Below are positions 25,225 through 33,198 of a stretch of 64,000 bases of DNA, one piece after another (position 1 is the first letter of the stretch; the number at the start of each line of letters is the position of its first letter). The stretch covers positions 1-64,000 of the forward strand of contig NZ_JACJKW010000005.1 of NCBI RefSeq assembly GCF_016901775.1, written 5' to 3'. The translations under genes and the position numbers were made by a program. The notes under the pieces are model-generated. The model had not been told where the DNA came from. It searched no databases and saw nothing but the letters and a program-made list of their open reading frames with translations. This DNA is from Intestinimonas butyriciproducens. Lineage in GTDB: Bacteria > Bacillota > Clostridia > Oscillospirales > Butyricicoccaceae.

Positions 25225-25806
25225 GTGATCCGGGATCTGGCGAGAAAAAGCCGCAGCTGGCGAGGTTACGACGAAAGCCGCAAAGTCAGCCGGGAGGAAC
25301 TGGTGGAGATGGTGGAATGTGCCCGGCTGTGTCCTTCCAGCGTGAATATGCAGCCGCTGAAATACTACCTGGCCTGGGAAGAAGAGCAGGTACGGAAGAT
25401 CCAGCCTCTGACCAAATGGGCCCGGGCTTTGCAGCCCATGGAGCTGCCCCACAAGGGCCACTGTCCCACCGCCTTTATCGTGATTTGCCAGGATACTGCC
25501 CTGCAGCCTTCCATTCCCCGGTTCCAGAAGGACATCGGCATCGTGGCCCAGACCATGCTGCTGGCCGCCACCGAAATGGGCCTGGGCGGCTGCATGATCG
25601 GCAACTATGACGCAGGCCAGGTGCGGGAAGCTCTGGAAATGCCGGAACACCTGATGCCGGTGCTGATCGTTGCCATCGGCAAGCCCGATGAGACCATCGT
25701 CCTCACCGATGTGAAGGAGGATGGGGACATCAATTACTATCGGGATGAAAACGATGTGCACTATGTACCCAAGCGTTCTCTGGAAGATCTGATCATCAAC
25801 AAATAA
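25225..25806 (+). CDS. Nitroreductase family protein
   Basis: A 193-residue FMN-dependent nitroreductase-family protein. The N-terminal RSWRGYDESR and CPSSVNMQPLKYYL segments are the usual FMN-binding parts, with GLGGCMIGNYD in the C-terminal half. The family reduces nitro groups, quinones, flavins or enoates with NAD(P)H. The start is GTG at 25225, one base after the MFS stop. It is the last gene of the D-aminoacylase operon and is followed by a terminator. Its role in the pathway is unknown. Confidence 0.88.
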   Translation: MIRDLARKSRSWRGYDESRKVSREELVEMVECARLCPSSVNMQPLKYYLAWEEEQVRKIQPLTKWARALQPMELPHKGHCPTAFIVICQDTALQPSIPRFQKDIGIVAQTMLLAATEMGLGGCMIGNYDAGQVREALEMPEHLMPVLIVAIGKPDETIVLTDVKEDGDINYYRDENDVHYVPKRSLEDLIINK

Positions 25807-25809
25807 CGC

Positions 25810-25843
25810 AAAAGGCCGCCGGGAATCTCCCGGCGGCCTTTTG
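25810..25843. terminator. Bidirectional terminator (nitroreductase / DUF3842 gene)
   Basis: A perfect GGCCGCCGGGA stem with ATC loop, A-tract to the left and TTTTG to the right, between convergent genes. Confidence 0.9.
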
Positions 25844-25844
25844 T

Positions 25845-26261
25845 TTACTCTTCTTCTATCAGTTTTTTGATATAGAGGGCGGCTTCTTCGATGTACTGGC
25901 TCAAAGGAGCATCGTTCACGCCGCACACATGGATGCCCGATTTGTGGTTGGGAATGAGAACCCGCTGCCCCGGACTTTGTCCCACGGCGGCGGCCATGGG
26001 AGCAGAGACCTCCCCCAGCATGGCCCCGGCCATCAGAATGCCGATGGGGCCAGCCACCACATGGGCCCGGCCGCAGCACTGGACGATGGCATTTTCCCCG
26101 GTGGCCCCGTCGTCGGCCCCGGCCCGGAGCATGGCCGATGTGGCCAGAGCATTGGTGCCCAGGGCCAGCACATGGGCCTGGGGTACTTCCTTTTTCAGCC
26201 GGCCGATGAGGGCGCTGCCCACGCCGCCCCCTTTGCCGTCGATCACTGCGATGGTCTTCAT
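25845..26261 (-). CDS. DUF3842 family protein
   Basis: A 138-residue protein recognisable as DUF3842 by its N-terminal MKTIAVIDGKGGGVGSAL, a Rossmann-like glycine-rich loop. The rest is Ala/Gly-rich with an IPNHKSGIHVCG segment before a helical C-terminus. No function is known for the family; it is frequent in anaerobic Clostridia. The start at 26261 has an AAAGGAG site. It is transcribed alone from a good promoter (26289-26317). Confidence 0.85.
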   Translation of the reverse strand: MKTIAVIDGKGGGVGSALIGRLKKEVPQAHVLALGTNALATSAMLRAGADDGATGENAIVQCCGRAHVVAGPIGILMAGAMLGEVSAPMAAAVGQSPGQRVLIPNHKSGIHVCGVNDAPLSQYIEEAALYIKKLIEEE

Positions 26262-26288
26262 ATGGTTTCTCCTTTGGTATTTTGTTTC

Positions 26289-26317
26289 AGTATACCGCAA
26301 GGGAGGGAAAATGGCAA
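26289..26317 (-). promoter_or_regulatory. Sigma-A promoter of the DUF3842 gene
   Basis: On the minus strand: TTGCCA (26317-26312), a 17-bp spacer and TATACT (26294-26289). Confidence 0.7.
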
Positions 26318-26347
26318 AGGGGACATCATAAGAAAAGATTAAGCAAA

Positions 26348-26380
26348 TACCCCCTCCCCAAAAAAGACGGGAGGGGGTAT
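26348..26380. repeat. Perfect 12-bp inverted repeat
   Basis: ATACCCCCTCCC (26348-26359) and its exact complement (26369-26380) flank a 9-base A-rich loop. No T-tract follows on the plus strand. It immediately precedes the ribosome site of the truncated response-regulator frame. Confidence 0.6.
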
Positions 26381-26413
26381 CATAGAACAGAGAGGAAAAA
26401 GGAGGGGATTTTT

Positions 26414-26548
26414 GTGCAGGCCAATATTCTGGTGGTGGATGATGAAAAGGAGATCGCCGATCTGGTGCAGGTCTACCTGGAAAACGAGGGCTTTAGCTTG
26501 CCTGAGTATAGCAGCGGAGACCAGAGCGAAACAAATGAAAAACCGTGA
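26414..26548 (+). pseudogene. Response-regulator remnant (receiver domain start only)
   Basis: A 44-codon frame starting at GTG 26414 behind AGGAGGGG. It encodes ANILVVDDEKEIADLVQVYL, the first strand, acidic pair and first helix of a CheY-like receiver domain, as in VanR- or PhoP-type regulators. It then diverges into GDQSETNEKP and stops; the phospho-Asp and all DNA-binding parts are missing. It is followed by a terminator. It looks like the remnant of a deletion, although a short expressed peptide cannot be excluded. It occupies the place upstream of pstC where pstS would be expected. Confidence 0.65.
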
Positions 26549-26549
26549 A

Positions 26550-26586
26550 AAAAGAGAGCGGACCGCAGGGACCGCTCTCTTTTTCT
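26550..26586 (+). terminator. Rho-independent terminator after the response-regulator remnant
   Basis: AGAGAGCGG (26553-26561) pairs with CCGCTCTCT (26572-26580), followed by a T-rich tract. Confidence 0.85.
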
Positions 26587-26710
26587 TTGCCGGGAGCGGA
26601 AGGGAGTAACTTCGCTTCTTTTGGGGATTGTAAAAAAGAAACCACATGGATTTTACAAAAAGTGCTGCTATGTCAGGGCTTTTGGCAGAAGGAAAAAGAG
26701 AAAACTCCTA

Positions 26711-26765
26711 TTTTACGGACTTTTTACAAGGGAGGATTTGGGATTTTACAAAGGGATCCTAAAAT
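26711..26765 (+). promoter_or_regulatory. PhoP-box-like repeats and -10 of the pst operon
   Basis: TTTTACG at 26711 and TTTTACA at 26722 and 26744 fall on an 11-bp grid (with one degenerate slot at 26733), like the phased TTAACA-type repeats bound by Bacillus PhoP. TAAAAT follows 9 bases after the last repeat (26760-26765), the spacing expected for a PhoP-activated -10. Another TTTTACA is at 26651. No standard -35 is needed or seen. Confidence 0.6.
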
Positions 26766-26828
26766 GAAGCCGGTAAAAAGGAAAAAAAGGGCGCATGGCG
26801 CCCATCCACGGAAAGTGGGAGGAATGAC

Positions 26829-27788
26829 ATGAACAAAGTGATGAGCAAAAGCAAAGGAGGAAAAGAGATGGAAAAGATGAGACGGGGCATCAAAGATCTG
26901 CCCGCTCTTTTCCGTTCGCCGGCCTTCCGGAAAAATTTCAAGGAAAAGCTGATGGAAGTGGTGTTTTTCATCGCGGCCTGTGCCAGCATCCTGTCGGTCA
27001 CCCTGATCTGTATTTTTATTTTCCAGGGCGGCTGGAATGCGGTAAAGGAGGTCGGCCTTGCAGAATTTTTGGGAGGCACTAAGTGGAAACCTACCGCAGA
27101 CAATCCCTCTTTCGGCATTTTCCCCATGATTATGGGCAGTATTTATGTCACCGGCGGCGCTTTGATCATCGGCGTGCCCATCGGCATTCTCACTGCCGTG
27201 TTTATGGCCCGGTTCTGCCCCAAATGGCTTCACCGCTGGCTGAAACCGGCCTTTGAATTGCTGGCCGGTATCCCCTCCATCGTCTATGGCTTCTTTGGCC
27301 TGATGGTGCTGGTGCCTCTGGTGCGTCAGTTTTTCCCCGGCGATGGCAACAGCATGTTCACCGCCTGGATCCTTCTGGGCATCATGGTGCTGCCCACCAT
27401 CATCAGCATCAGCGAAGCGGCTCTGCGGGCGGTGCCCGAAAGTTATTATGAAGGCGCTCTGGCCCTGGGGGCCAGCCACGAGCGGGCGGTGTTCAAGACC
27501 ATTGTCCCCGCAGCCAAATCCGGCATTCTGGCCGGTGTGGTGCTGGGCATCGGCCGTGTCATCGGTGAAACCATGGCGCTGATCTGGGTCTGCGGCAACC
27601 AGCCCCGCCTGCCCGACAGCATCTTTGACGGCGTGCGTACCATGACCACAAACATCGTTCTGGAAATGGGCTATGCCACCGGCCTGCACCGGCAGACTCT
27701 GATCGCCACCGGCGCTGTGCTCTTCGCCTTTATTCTGCTGATCAACGCACTCTTCGCAGTGCTCAAGCGCAAGGAGCTGAAACAATGA
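26829..27788 (+). CDS. pstC: Phosphate ABC transporter permease PstC
   Basis: A 319-residue inner-membrane permease of the high-affinity phosphate importer. Six hydrophobic segments are seen, with the family loop [19 protein letters not shown] near residues 140-160 and the EAA-like stretch ALRAVPESYYEGALALGAS near 197-215 that contacts PstB. Two starts are possible: ATG 26829 (GGAGGA, 5 bases away) and ATG 26868 (AAAGGAGG, 7 bases away, giving 306 residues). It is the first functional gene of the operon. The phosphate-binding protein gene pstS, normally first, is absent here. Confidence 0.93.
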   Translation: MNKVMSKSKGGKEMEKMRRGIKDLPALFRSPAFRKNFKEKLMEVVFFIAACASILSVTLICIFIFQGGWNAVKEVGLAEFLGGTKWKPTADNPSFGIFPMIMGSIYVTGGALIIGVPIGILTAVFMARFCPKWLHRWLKPAFELLAGIPSIVYGFFGLMVLVPLVRQFFPGDGNSMFTAWILLGIMVLPTIISISEAALRAVPESYYEGALALGASHERAVFKTIVPAAKSGILAGVVLGIGRVIGETMALIWVCGNQPRLPDSIFDGVRTMTTNIVLEMGYATGLHRQTLIATGAVLFAFILLINALFAVLKRKELKQ

Positions 27789-28636
27789 ACGGAAATACAC
27801 AGAAAAAATCCCTGCGGGCCGACCCTTTTTCCCTGGTGATGCGGGGCCTGGTGTGGGGAGCGGCCCTGCTGACAGCCGGGGTTCTGCTGGCCCTGATCGC
27901 CTATATCCTCATCCGGGGCGTGCCCAATCTGAAGCTCTCCCTGTTTGAACTGGAATACAACAGCGAAAATGTGTCCATGTTCCCTTCCATTGTCATGACC
28001 ATCTATATGACGGTGCTCACTTTGATCATCACTACGCCTCTGGGCATTGGCTGCGCCATTTACCTCACCGAGTATGCCAAGCGGGGGAACAAAGTGGTGG
28101 AAATCATCCGCCTGGCAGCCGAGACCTTGTCGGGCATTCCCTCCATCGTCTATGGCCTGTTCGGCATGCTCTTTTTCGTCACCGCCCTTCAGTGGAAAAA
28201 CTCCATTCTGGCCGGTTCCTGCACATTGGCCATCATGGTGCTGCCCCTGATCATCCGTTCTACCGAGGAAGCCCTCAAATCGGTGCCCGATTCCTACCGG
28301 GAAGCCAGCTTCGGGCTGGGAGCCGGTAAACTGCGCACCGTGATGCGGGTGGTGCTGCCTCCGGCCATGCCGGGCATCGTGGCCGGTGTGATACTGGCTG
28401 TGGGCCGTATCGTGGGCGAGACGGCGGCGCTGATCTACACTGCGGGAACGGTAGCCAAGATCACGGCCAATCCTATGGAGTCGGCCCGGACGCTGGCGGT
28501 GCATATGTATGCTCTGTCCAGCGAAGGCCTGCACACCAGCGAAGCCTTCGCCACCGGTGTGGTGCTGCTTTTGGTGGTGCTTATGCTCAACGCCACATCC
28601 AATGCCATTGCCAAACGGATCACAAAGGGGAAATAA
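27785..28636 (+). CDS. pstA: Phosphate ABC transporter permease PstA
   Basis: A 283-residue permease, partner of PstC in the phosphate importer. It has six membrane segments, the [17 protein letters not shown] loop around residues 118-135 and the [19 protein letters not shown] coupling helix region near 163-181. Its ATG overlaps the pstC stop by four bases (ATGA), indicating translational coupling. The stop is two bases before pstB. Confidence 0.95.
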   Translation: MNGNTQKKSLRADPFSLVMRGLVWGAALLTAGVLLALIAYILIRGVPNLKLSLFELEYNSENVSMFPSIVMTIYMTVLTLIITTPLGIGCAIYLTEYAKRGNKVVEIIRLAAETLSGIPSIVYGLFGMLFFVTALQWKNSILAGSCTLAIMVLPLIIRSTEEALKSVPDSYREASFGLGAGKLRTVMRVVLPPAMPGIVAGVILAVGRIVGETAALIYTAGTVAKITANPMESARTLAVHMYALSSEGLHTSEAFATGVVLLLVVLMLNATSNAIAKRITKGK

Positions 28637-28637
28637 C

Positions 28638-29387
28638 ATGAAAAAGTTTGAGATTTCTGGTCTTGACCTGTATTATGGCGATTTTCACGCCTTGAAAAAT
28701 ATCAATCTGGATCTGGAAGAAAAACAGATCACCGCATTCATCGGCCCTTCGGGCTGCGGCAAATCCACCCTGCTCAAAAGCCTGAACCGGATGAACGATC
28801 TGGTGGAAGGCTGCAAAATCACCGGAAAGGTCTTGTTGGATGGGCAGGATATCTATTATAATTATGATACCAACCTGCTGCGGAAGAATGTGGGCATGGT
28901 ATTCCAAAAGCCCAATCCCTTCCCTATGAGCGTCTATGACAACATCGCTTTCGGTCCCCGCACCCACGGCATCAAGAAAAAGTCTCAGCTGGATGAGATC
29001 GTGGAAAAGAGCCTGCGCAACGCCGCCATCTGGGACGAACTGAAGGACCGGCTGAAAAAAAGCGCTCTGGGCCTTTCCGGCGGTCAGCAGCAGCGGCTGT
29101 GCATCGCCCGTGCTCTGGCGGTGGAACCGGAAGTGCTGCTGATGGACGAACCCACTTCGGCCCTGGACCCCATCTCCACCATGAAGATCGAGGACCTGGC
29201 ACTGGAGCTGAAAAAGGATTACACCATCGTCATGGTCACCCATAATATGCAGCAGGCGGCCCGTATCTCTGACCAGACGGCCTTCTTCCTGTTGGGCGAA
29301 GTGGTGGAATGCAGTCCCACCCAGGAGCTGTTCTCCATGCCCAAAGACAAGCGCACTGAAGATTACATCACCGGCCGTTTCGGCTAA
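28638..29387 (+). CDS. pstB: Phosphate ABC transporter ATP-binding protein PstB
   Basis: A 249-residue ABC ATPase that powers phosphate import. Walker A is GPSGCGKST near residue 36-44, the signature [15 protein letters not shown] near 145, Walker [13 protein letters not shown] near 167, and the switch His in VTHNMQQ near 198. Also present is the [15 protein letters not shown] segment characteristic of PstB. The start is the ATG at 28638, one base after the pstA stop; longer upstream reading is not family-like. It works at the cytoplasmic face with PstA and PstC. Confidence 0.97.
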   Translation: MKKFEISGLDLYYGDFHALKNINLDLEEKQITAFIGPSGCGKSTLLKSLNRMNDLVEGCKITGKVLLDGQDIYYNYDTNLLRKNVGMVFQKPNPFPMSVYDNIAFGPRTHGIKKKSQLDEIVEKSLRNAAIWDELKDRLKKSALGLSGGQQQRLCIARALAVEPEVLLMDEPTSALDPISTMKIEDLALELKKDYTIVMVTHNMQQAARISDQTAFFLLGEVVECSPTQELFSMPKDKRTEDYITGRFG

Positions 29388-29403
29388 GAGAGGAAAGGGA
29401 AAC

Positions 29404-30060
29404 ATGAGAAATCGATTTGACAAAGAACTGGCGTCTCTTCACGACCTGCTGATCGAGATGGGCACCCTGTCCCAGCAGGCCATCGAAAGCGCCAAGGATG
29501 CACTGCTGGAGCAGGATGTGGAAAAAGCTGCCCGCACCCATGAATTTGAGCGGGAAGTGGATGAGCGGGAAAAAGAGGTGGAGCGCCGGTGCCTCAAGCT
29601 GCTGTTGCAGCAGCAGCCGGTGGCCAGCGATCTGCGGATCATCTCCACTGCTTTGAAGATCATCACCGATCTGGAGCGCATCGCCGATCAGGCCTGTGAC
29701 ATTGCCGAACTGGCCACCTACATGGCCGGACAGAAATATATCAAAAAGCTGGTGGATATTCCCCTCATGGCCGATGCCGCCATCAAGATGGTGAAAGAGA
29801 GCATCGACGCCTTTGTGGCCCGGGATATCGATCTGGCCCAGCGGGTCATCGCCTGCGACGACACCGTGGATTCCCTGTTTGATCAGGTGAAAAATGATCT
29901 GATCGCCCTGATCCGGGAAGACGCGGCCAATGGGGAGCAGGCCATGGATCTGCTGATGGTGAGCAAATATCTGGAGCGTATCGGCGACCATGCCACCAAT
30001 GTGGCGGAATGGGTGGTTTTCTCCATTACCGGCCAGCATAAGAATGAGAGGGTTCTGTAA
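29404..30060 (+). CDS. phoU: Phosphate transport system regulator PhoU
   Basis: A 218-residue all-helical PhoU with the usual two related three-helix repeats; the EREVDEREKEVERRCLKLL region and the DLERIADQACDIAEL / LERIGDHATNVAEW pair carry the metal-binding acidic positions of the family. PhoU links PstSCAB activity to the PhoR kinase so that the Pho response is off when phosphate is plentiful. It lies 16 bases after pstB and 20 before the response regulator, within the operon. Confidence 0.95.
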   Translation: MRNRFDKELASLHDLLIEMGTLSQQAIESAKDALLEQDVEKAARTHEFEREVDEREKEVERRCLKLLLQQQPVASDLRIISTALKIITDLERIADQACDIAELATYMAGQKYIKKLVDIPLMADAAIKMVKESIDAFVARDIDLAQRVIACDDTVDSLFDQVKNDLIALIREDAANGEQAMDLLMVSKYLERIGDHATNVAEWVVFSITGQHKNERVL

Positions 30061-30080
30061 GCCCTGGGAGGAAAGAAAAA

Positions 30081-30767
30081 ATGAGTGGATCTCCGTTGAT
30101 CTATTGCGTGGAAGATGACGACAGCATTCGGGAGCTGATTTGCTACGCCCTGAAAAGCGGCGGCTATCAGGCGGAAGGCTTTGCCGAAAGCGGTGATTTT
30201 TGGCGTCGGATGGAGGAAAGTACCCCCCGGCTGGTGCTGCTGGACATCATGCTGCCCGGGGAGGATGGGATGCAGCTGCTCCACAAGATGAAAAACGACG
30301 CTGCCCAGCGCAATATACCGGTGATCATGCTGACGGCCAAGACCACCGAGCTGGACAAAGTGGCCGGTCTGGATGCCGGGGCGGACGATTATATCACAAA
30401 GCCCTTCAGCGTGCTGGAGCTTTTGTCCCGGGTACGGGCCGTGCTGCGCCGCAGCCAGCCCACCGGCGCTGAGACACTGTCCTGCGGCGAAGTGACCATG
30501 GATCCTCTGCGGCGGACGGTCATTTCCGGCTCTCATCCGGTGGAGCTGACATACAAGGAATTTGAACTGCTCTGCTACATGATGCGCAACTGCGACATTG
30601 TGCTGTCCCGCACCCGGCTGATGGAGAATGTATGGGGCTTCGATTTTGAAGGGGAGAGCCGCACAGTGGATATGCACATCAAGACCCTGCGGCAGAAACT
30701 GGGAGCCGGCGGCTCCATCATCAAAACGGTACGGGGCGTGGGATACAAAGTGTCCCAACGGGAATGA
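30081..30767 (+). CDS. phoP: PhoP/PhoB-type response regulator
   Basis: A 228-residue OmpR-family regulator. The receiver domain (1-118) has the acidic pocket E11-D12-D13 and phosphorylation site D55 in LLDIMLPGEDG, Thr in MLTAK and Lys in DYITKPF. The C-terminal winged helix (about 130-225) has the ELTYKEFELLCYM and RTVDMHIKTLRQKLG segments. Its place after phoU and before a PAS-containing kinase makes it the phosphate-response regulator, and the TTTTACA repeats upstream of pstC are its probable target. Confidence 0.93.
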   Translation: MSGSPLIYCVEDDDSIRELICYALKSGGYQAEGFAESGDFWRRMEESTPRLVLLDIMLPGEDGMQLLHKMKNDAAQRNIPVIMLTAKTTELDKVAGLDAGADDYITKPFSVLELLSRVRAVLRRSQPTGAETLSCGEVTMDPLRRTVISGSHPVELTYKEFELLCYMMRNCDIVLSRTRLMENVWGFDFEGESRTVDMHIKTLRQKLGAGGSIIKTVRGVGYKVSQRE

Positions 30768-30787
30768 CCGGCCCTGGGAGGGGTAAT

Positions 30788-32500
30788 ATGAAAAAGAATA
30801 TCGTCCAATGTCTCATCCTGATCAGCGCTCTGGCGGTGCTTCTGACGGCCGTGCTGTCGGCGGTGGGGTTTTACAATGTGTATGAAGAGCAGGTGCAGAA
30901 GCAGCTGCGCACCCAGGCCCAGGTGGTGCGGGACAGTCTGGAATTTACCGAGGATCCCCTGGGATATCTGGAAGCCACCAAAAAAGCGGCAGGGGATACC
31001 CGATTTACCTTGATCGATCAAGACGGTACAGTGCTCTTTGATTCCAGCGCCGATGTGGCCGGAATGGAAAATCACGAGAACCGGGCCGAAGTGATAAGAG
31101 CCCGGGAAAGCGGCTTTGGAGAAGCCACCCGTCAGTCCGAGACCCTGGGGCAAAAGACCTATTATGCTGCCGTGCGGTGTGAGGATGGCAGTGTGCTCCG
31201 GGCGGCGGTGGCGCTGCAAAGTGTCTCGGCGGTGTTTGTCAACAATCTGCCCATGACTCTGGGCGTCGTCCTTCTGATGGTGCTGGTGTCCGTCCCGGTC
31301 TCCCGGCTGATGACCCGGCGGCTGCTGGCTCCCATCATGGATGCAGCCCAGCAGATTTCTTTGGAAGGAGAAGAAAATATCCCCACCCGGCCGATTTATG
31401 AAGAGATGGAACCCTTCCTCAACAAAATCCGGGCACAGAAGGCCCAGATCGCTGCTGATTTCCATCGGATTCAGCAGGAACAGGGGACAGTGGCCATGAT
31501 CATTTCCGGGATGCGGGAGGGCCTGATCCTCATCGATGGGGATAAAAATGTCCTTTCCTGCAACGAAGGGGCCATCCATTTGCTTCAGGCCCACATCACC
31601 ACCAACTACATCGGCCACAGCGTCATGGGCCTGTGCCGGGATCCGGAGTTTATGGGAGCGGTCAACCAGGCCGTTCATGACCAGAAGGCCAGTGAGATTG
31701 TGCTGGAAGTGGGCGGGCTTTTTCTGCGGGTTTATGTGAGCCCTGCGGAAGGTGTACCGGGGGCCATGATCCTCATTGTGGATGCCAGCGCCCATATCCG
31801 GGCCGAGCAGCAGCGGAAGGACTTTTCCGCCAATGTGTCCCATGAGCTGAAAACTCCTCTTACCTCCATCAGCGGATTCGCTGAAATGATCGAAAGCGGT
31901 ATGGCCCAGCAGCAGGATGTGGCCGGTTTTGCCGGAAGGATCCGCCTGGAAGCCAGCCGCCTGCAGTACCTCATCGACGATATCATGCGCCTGTCGGAGA
32001 TCGAGGACGGCTCCAACCCGGGAGAATGGGAAAAGGTTCCCTTGATGGATGTGGCCAAGGAGACAGTGGAAACCTTGTCCATCGAGGCCCAGGAAAATGG
32101 GGTTGCCATCAGCTGCGGCGGGGAACCGCTGACTGTGGATGCCAACCGGCACATGATGGAAGAGCTGATGACCAATCTGCTGTCCAATGCGGTGAAATAC
32201 AACCGCCCGGGCGGCACGGCCCACATCAATGTGGAAAAACGGGGAGAAATGGCGGCCATCATGGTCAGCGATACCGGTATCGGCATCCCACCGGAGCATC
32301 AGAGCCGGGTTTTCGAACGGTTCTATCGGGTGGATAAGAGCCGCTCCAAGCAGACCGGCGGCACCGGCCTGGGGCTGTCCATTGTGCGCCATATCGCCGA
32401 GTATCACAACGGCTCGGTCAACTTGCAGAGCCAGGAGGATGTGGGTACCGAGATCACCGTGCTTCTGCCCATCCGTCAAAAGACCGTTGCGGATCAGTAA
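30788..32500 (+). CDS. phoR: PhoR-type sensor histidine kinase
   Basis: A 570-residue membrane histidine kinase. Transmembrane segments lie at about residues 5-28 and 155-175, bounding an extracytoplasmic region of some 125 residues. A HAMP-like linker, a PAS domain (about 235-335), the HisKA dimerisation helix with H352 in SANVSHELKTPLTSI, and an HATPase domain with DTGIGIPPEHQSRVFERFYR and GGTGLGLSIV follow. The start at 30788 has GGAGGGG; an ATG at 30764 overlapping the phoP stop would add eight residues. It is predicted to respond to phosphate status through PstCAB and PhoU. A terminator follows. Confidence 0.93.
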   Translation: MKKNIVQCLILISALAVLLTAVLSAVGFYNVYEEQVQKQLRTQAQVVRDSLEFTEDPLGYLEATKKAAGDTRFTLIDQDGTVLFDSSADVAGMENHENRAEVIRARESGFGEATRQSETLGQKTYYAAVRCEDGSVLRAAVALQSVSAVFVNNLPMTLGVVLLMVLVSVPVSRLMTRRLLAPIMDAAQQISLEGEENIPTRPIYEEMEPFLNKIRAQKAQIAADFHRIQQEQGTVAMIISGMREGLILIDGDKNVLSCNEGAIHLLQAHITTNYIGHSVMGLCRDPEFMGAVNQAVHDQKASEIVLEVGGLFLRVYVSPAEGVPGAMILIVDASAHIRAEQQRKDFSANVSHELKTPLTSISGFAEMIESGMAQQQDVAGFAGRIRLEASRLQYLIDDIMRLSEIEDGSNPGEWEKVPLMDVAKETVETLSIEAQENGVAISCGGEPLTVDANRHMMEELMTNLLSNAVKYNRPGGTAHINVEKRGEMAAIMVSDTGIGIPPEHQSRVFERFYRVDKSRSKQTGGTGLGLSIVRHIAEYHNGSVNLQSQEDVGTEITVLLPIRQKTVADQ

Positions 32501-32509
32501 AAGAAACAA

Positions 32510-32541
32510 CAAAGGCCCTGGAATCTTCCAGGGCCTTTTTC
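32510..32541 (+). terminator. Terminator of the pst-pho operon
   Basis: AAAGGCCCTGGAA and its complement with a TC-centred loop, followed by TTTTT. Confidence 0.85.
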
Positions 32542-32574
32542 ATTTGGGAATTTTACAAAAAATCTCTTTTTCCG

Positions 32575-32627
32575 TCAACCAATCGGGGGTCAATACCGTC
32601 TAAACAATACATCCACTGTTTAGGAGG
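32575..32627 (+). promoter_or_regulatory. ECF-type promoter candidate and SD-overlapping inverted repeat
   Basis: TCAAC (32575-32579) and CGTCTA (32597-32602) are spaced like ECF sigma-factor promoters (AAC, 17 bases, CGTC). CTAAACA (32600-32606) and TGTTTAG (32617-32623) form a perfect dyad whose right arm runs into the AGGAGG ribosome site (32622-32627). No sigma-A promoter was seen for this gene. Confidence 0.4.
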
Positions 32628-32634
32628 AAAGAAA

Positions 32635-33156
32635 ATGGAATTTACCATGGAGAGCCGGTATGGCAAAAAAACTCTGGCGGATATGTCCCGGGCGCTGCGG
32701 AAAACCACCCGGAAGAAGAGCGACCGGCGCAGCATGATCTGGGCCTGGATCGTGCTTCTGCTCAATCTGCTGTTTTTCCTGGTGCCCGGGGAAAATGGAT
32801 TCGTATGGGATTGGAAGCGAGTTCTCAATGGTGGCGCTGCTTTGATGATGATTGTGATCATCCTGCGCCAGGACGCCATCAACGGCTTTTTTGCCCGGAA
32901 GCGCATGCTCAAAGGGAATGGTTACAGCCGCCTCACATTGGGAGAAGAGGGCTACACCACTTCCACTGAAAATGCCACGACCCAGTGGAACTATCAGGCG
33001 CTGGCCGCCATCGGTGAGACGGAGCAAAATCTGGTTTTCATTCTGGACAAGCGCTATGCCCAGGCATGGGAAAAAGATTCTCTGGAAGGGGGAACCATGG
33101 AACAGCTGCGCCAGTTTCTCACGGAGAAAACCGGTTTGCCCATCACACGGATATAA
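32635..33156 (+). CDS. YcxB-like two-helix membrane protein
   Basis: A 173-residue protein with two adjacent membrane segments (about residues 35-52 and 64-80), flanked by a basic N-terminus and a soluble C-terminus of about 90 residues. The C-terminal part (GYTTSTENATTQWNYQALAAIGETEQNLVFIL) resembles the YcxB-like domain found in small Firmicute membrane proteins. Function is unknown. The start has a strong AGGAGGAAAG site. The gene stands alone between two terminators, with a possible ECF-type promoter and a leader dyad, so it may be stress-regulated. Confidence 0.7.
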   Translation: MEFTMESRYGKKTLADMSRALRKTTRKKSDRRSMIWAWIVLLLNLLFFLVPGENGFVWDWKRVLNGGAALMMIVIILRQDAINGFFARKRMLKGNGYSRLTLGEEGYTTSTENATTQWNYQALAAIGETEQNLVFILDKRYAQAWEKDSLEGGTMEQLRQFLTEKTGLPITRI

Positions 33157-33184
33157 AAAAGGACGGCAAAGCCGTCCTTTTTGC
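33156..33184. terminator. Bidirectional terminator (YcxB-like gene / htrA)
   Basis: AAAAAAGGACGGC-AAA-GCCGTCCTTTTT between convergent genes; the stop codon of the left gene abuts it. Confidence 0.85.
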
Positions 33185-33198
33185 GCTGCTGACAATGT

